From Kineococcus rubinsiae (GTDB lineage Bacteria; Actinomycetota; Actinomycetes; Actinomycetales; Kineococcaceae): DNA of 34,511 nucleotides. Positions 33,097 through 34,511 of this stretch are shown piece after piece (within the stretch, counting starts at the first letter, position 1; every line of letters starts with the position of its first letter). Below the pieces are notes generated by a model. It saw only the letters and a list, made by a program, of their open reading frames with translations. It searched no databases and was not told where the DNA came from. The position numbers and the translations under genes are program-made. Where the stretch lies: assembly GCF_011839805.1 (NCBI RefSeq), contig NZ_VWPY01000044.1:1-34511 (forward strand), written 5' to 3'.

Positions 33097-34511
33097 TTGC
33101 CGCTCGTCGTCAGGACCGTCCCGGACCACGCCCGGGAGGGGCTGCGCCGCACGCGCGCCCTCCTGCGGTCCGTCCGGGGTCCGGGACGCCGGCTGCTCGC
33201 CGTCGCGGTCTCGACCGCCGTCCTGCAGGCCCTCGTGGTCACCGGCCCGGCGTCGATCGCCTCGGCGGCGGGCGTCCTCGACGACGCCGCGTGCTCCCCC
33301 CGGTCCTCGATCACCGTCGACGCCCACACCGACGACGACCTGTTCTTCCAGAACCCCGACGTCCTGCGCGCCGTGGCCGTCGCGACGACAGGGGCGAGCT
33401 GCTACCGCGGCGTCTACGTCACGGCCGGCGACGCGGGCCGCGCCACGAGCACCGGGTACTGGCAGGCGCGCGAGCAGGGCGTGCAGGCCGCCTACGCCAC
33501 GATGGCCGGGGTGGCCGACGAGTGGACGGCGACGACGCGCACCTTCGCCGGGAAGCCCGTGGTCGTCGCCACCCTGCGCGACGCCCCGACCGTCTCGCTC
33601 GCGTTCCTGCGCCTCCCGGACGGCAACGTGGACGGGTCGGGCTTCGGCACCACCCGCTACGCCAGCCTGCAGAAGCTCTACACCGGGTCGATCGCCACCA
33701 TCAGCACGGTCGACAGCGGGGCCGGGGCGGGTGCGAGCTACACGCGGGCGCAGCTGTCGGCGACGCTCGGGGCGCTCGTCCTGGCCCAGCGCGCGAGCCA
33801 CGTGCGGACCCTCGACTTCACCGGGACGTTCGGCGACGGGGACCACAGCGACCACCACGCCGTGGGCTACCTCGTGCGCGACGAGGTGCGGGCGGTCGCC
33901 CCGGGCGCCACGCTGGCGGGCTACTCCGGTTACCCGGGCGCCGGTTCCCCGGTCAACGTCCCGACGACGAGCCCGGAGTTCACGGCCAAGGCCGCGGCCT
34001 TCGAGGCCTACGCGCCGTACGACGCCCTCCTCGAGTGCCGCACCGCGCAGGACTGCCTGACCGGGTCGAGGCGCGGCGACGAGGGGGCCTGGCTGCAGCG
34101 GCAGTACACCGTCGCGGGTTCCCAGCAGCCCGACCCGTCGACCGACCCGACCACGCTGCCCCCCACGACGACCCCGACCACGTCGCCGACGTCCCCTCCG
34201 GTGGGTTCGTCGGTGGACCTGGCGCGGTCGGCGTCGGTGGTGGCGTCGAGCGAGAACTCCGGGACGGGTCAGACGGCGGCGAAGGCGGTCGACGGTGTGG
34301 TGGACGGGTACCCGGGGGTGTCCTCGGCGGAGTGGGCGAGTGCGGGTGAGGGTGTGGGTGCGTCGTTGACGTTGTCGTGGCCGGCTGCGGTGTCGTTGTC
34401 GCGCGTGGTGCTGTTCGACCGGCCGAACCTCGATGACCGGGTGACGTCGGGGACGTTGACGTTCTCGGACGGGTCGTCGGTGGCGGTGGGTGCGTTGGGG
34501 GACGACGGGTC
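33097..34511 (+). CDS. Secreted PIG-L-type deacetylase with C-terminal accessory module (runs off window)
   Basis: An open frame of at least 471 codons with no stop before the window end. GGAGG (33087-33091) lies 5 bases before a TTG start; no ATG or GTG fits as well, and a stop codon in frame lies at 33046. A signal or anchor segment spans about residues 32-58. The PIG-L domain (about 70-310) has HTDDD at 77-81 in place of HPDDE and HSDHHAVG at 250-257, the metal-binding motifs of N-acetylglucosamine-type deacetylases. A P/T/D-rich linker follows (about 345-368), then a beta-rich module (VDLARSASVVASSE, AAKAVDGVVDGYP) typical of F5/8-type-C-like carbohydrate-binding domains. It may deacetylate a surface polysaccharide or another N-acetyl sugar; substrate unknown. 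Confidence 0.85.
   Translation, partial: MPLVVRTVPDHAREGLRRTRALLRSVRGPGRRLLAVAVSTAVLQALVVTGPASIASAAGVLDDAACSPRSSITVDAHTDDDLFFQNPDVLRAVAVATTGASCYRGVYVTAGDAGRATSTGYWQAREQGVQAAYATMAGVADEWTATTRTFAGKPVVVATLRDAPTVSLAFLRLPDGNVDGSGFGTTRYASLQKLYTGSIATISTVDSGAGAGASYTRAQLSATLGALVLAQRASHVRTLDFTGTFGDGDHSDHHAVGYLVRDEVRAVAPGATLAGYSGYPGAGSPVNVPTTSPEFTAKAAAFEAYAPYDALLECRTAQDCLTGSRRGDEGAWLQRQYTVAGSQQPDPSTDPTTLPPTTTPTTSPTSPPVGSSVDLARSASVVASSENSGTGQTAAKAVDGVVDGYPGVSSAEWASAGEGVGASLTLSWPAAVSLSRVVLFDRPNLDDRVTSGTLTFSDGSSVAVGALGDDG

Overview
The window comes from a very GC-rich, high-G+C Gram-positive bacterium (Actinomycetota). The order ftsQ-ftsZ-pgeF-yggS-sepF-ylmG-divIVA, followed by a TraR/DksA zinc-finger gene, lspA, rluD and dnaE, is the actinobacterial division/cell-wall neighbourhood. 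GTG starts, 4-base GTGA gene overlaps and apparently leaderless genes fit as well. A Kineococcus-like member of Kineosporiaceae is my guess at the genus, from general impression only.

Region 1 (1-12314) is housekeeping. It holds division and polar-growth genes (ftsQ, ftsZ, sepF, ylmG, divIVA), a nucleoside/laccase-fold enzyme (pgeF), the PLP-homeostasis protein yggS, lspA, rluD, dnaE and a small DUF2567-like membrane protein that overlaps dnaE. Strong GC-rich hairpins follow sepF, ylmG, divIVA, the TraR gene and rluD, and probably separate transcription units.

Region 2 (12315-25900) is a surface-polysaccharide locus made of two converging arms. The plus arm encodes an 1123-residue protein that joins a Wzx-like flippase to a GT-C-like membrane glycosyltransferase, then a membrane protein, two GT4 glycosyltransferases and a secreted GH5-like hydrolase. 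The minus arm encodes a GT2 glycosyltransferase, two GT4-like glycosyltransferases and a lipoprotein GH5-like hydrolase. The two hydrolases end tail to tail near 20.65 kb. The outer promoter regions of the two arms share short motifs at similar distances from the first start codon. No priming glycosyltransferase, chain-length regulator or stand-alone polymerase is recognised here.

Region 3 (25903-28772) carries a DUF4397 surface protein with its class F sortase in a two-gene operon, then a convergent BioF2/CelD-type acetyltransferase that may modify the polymer.

Region 4 (28919-34511) returns to conserved genes: ybaK and a LON-domain protein on the minus strand, then a PhzF-family protein, hisD, a small acidic protein, and a secreted PIG-L-type deacetylase that runs off the window. 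Several genes in regions 3-4 have a -10-like hexamer 6-8 bases before the start codon, suggesting leaderless mRNAs. No tRNA, rRNA, CRISPR array, insertion sequence or phage gene was recognised.
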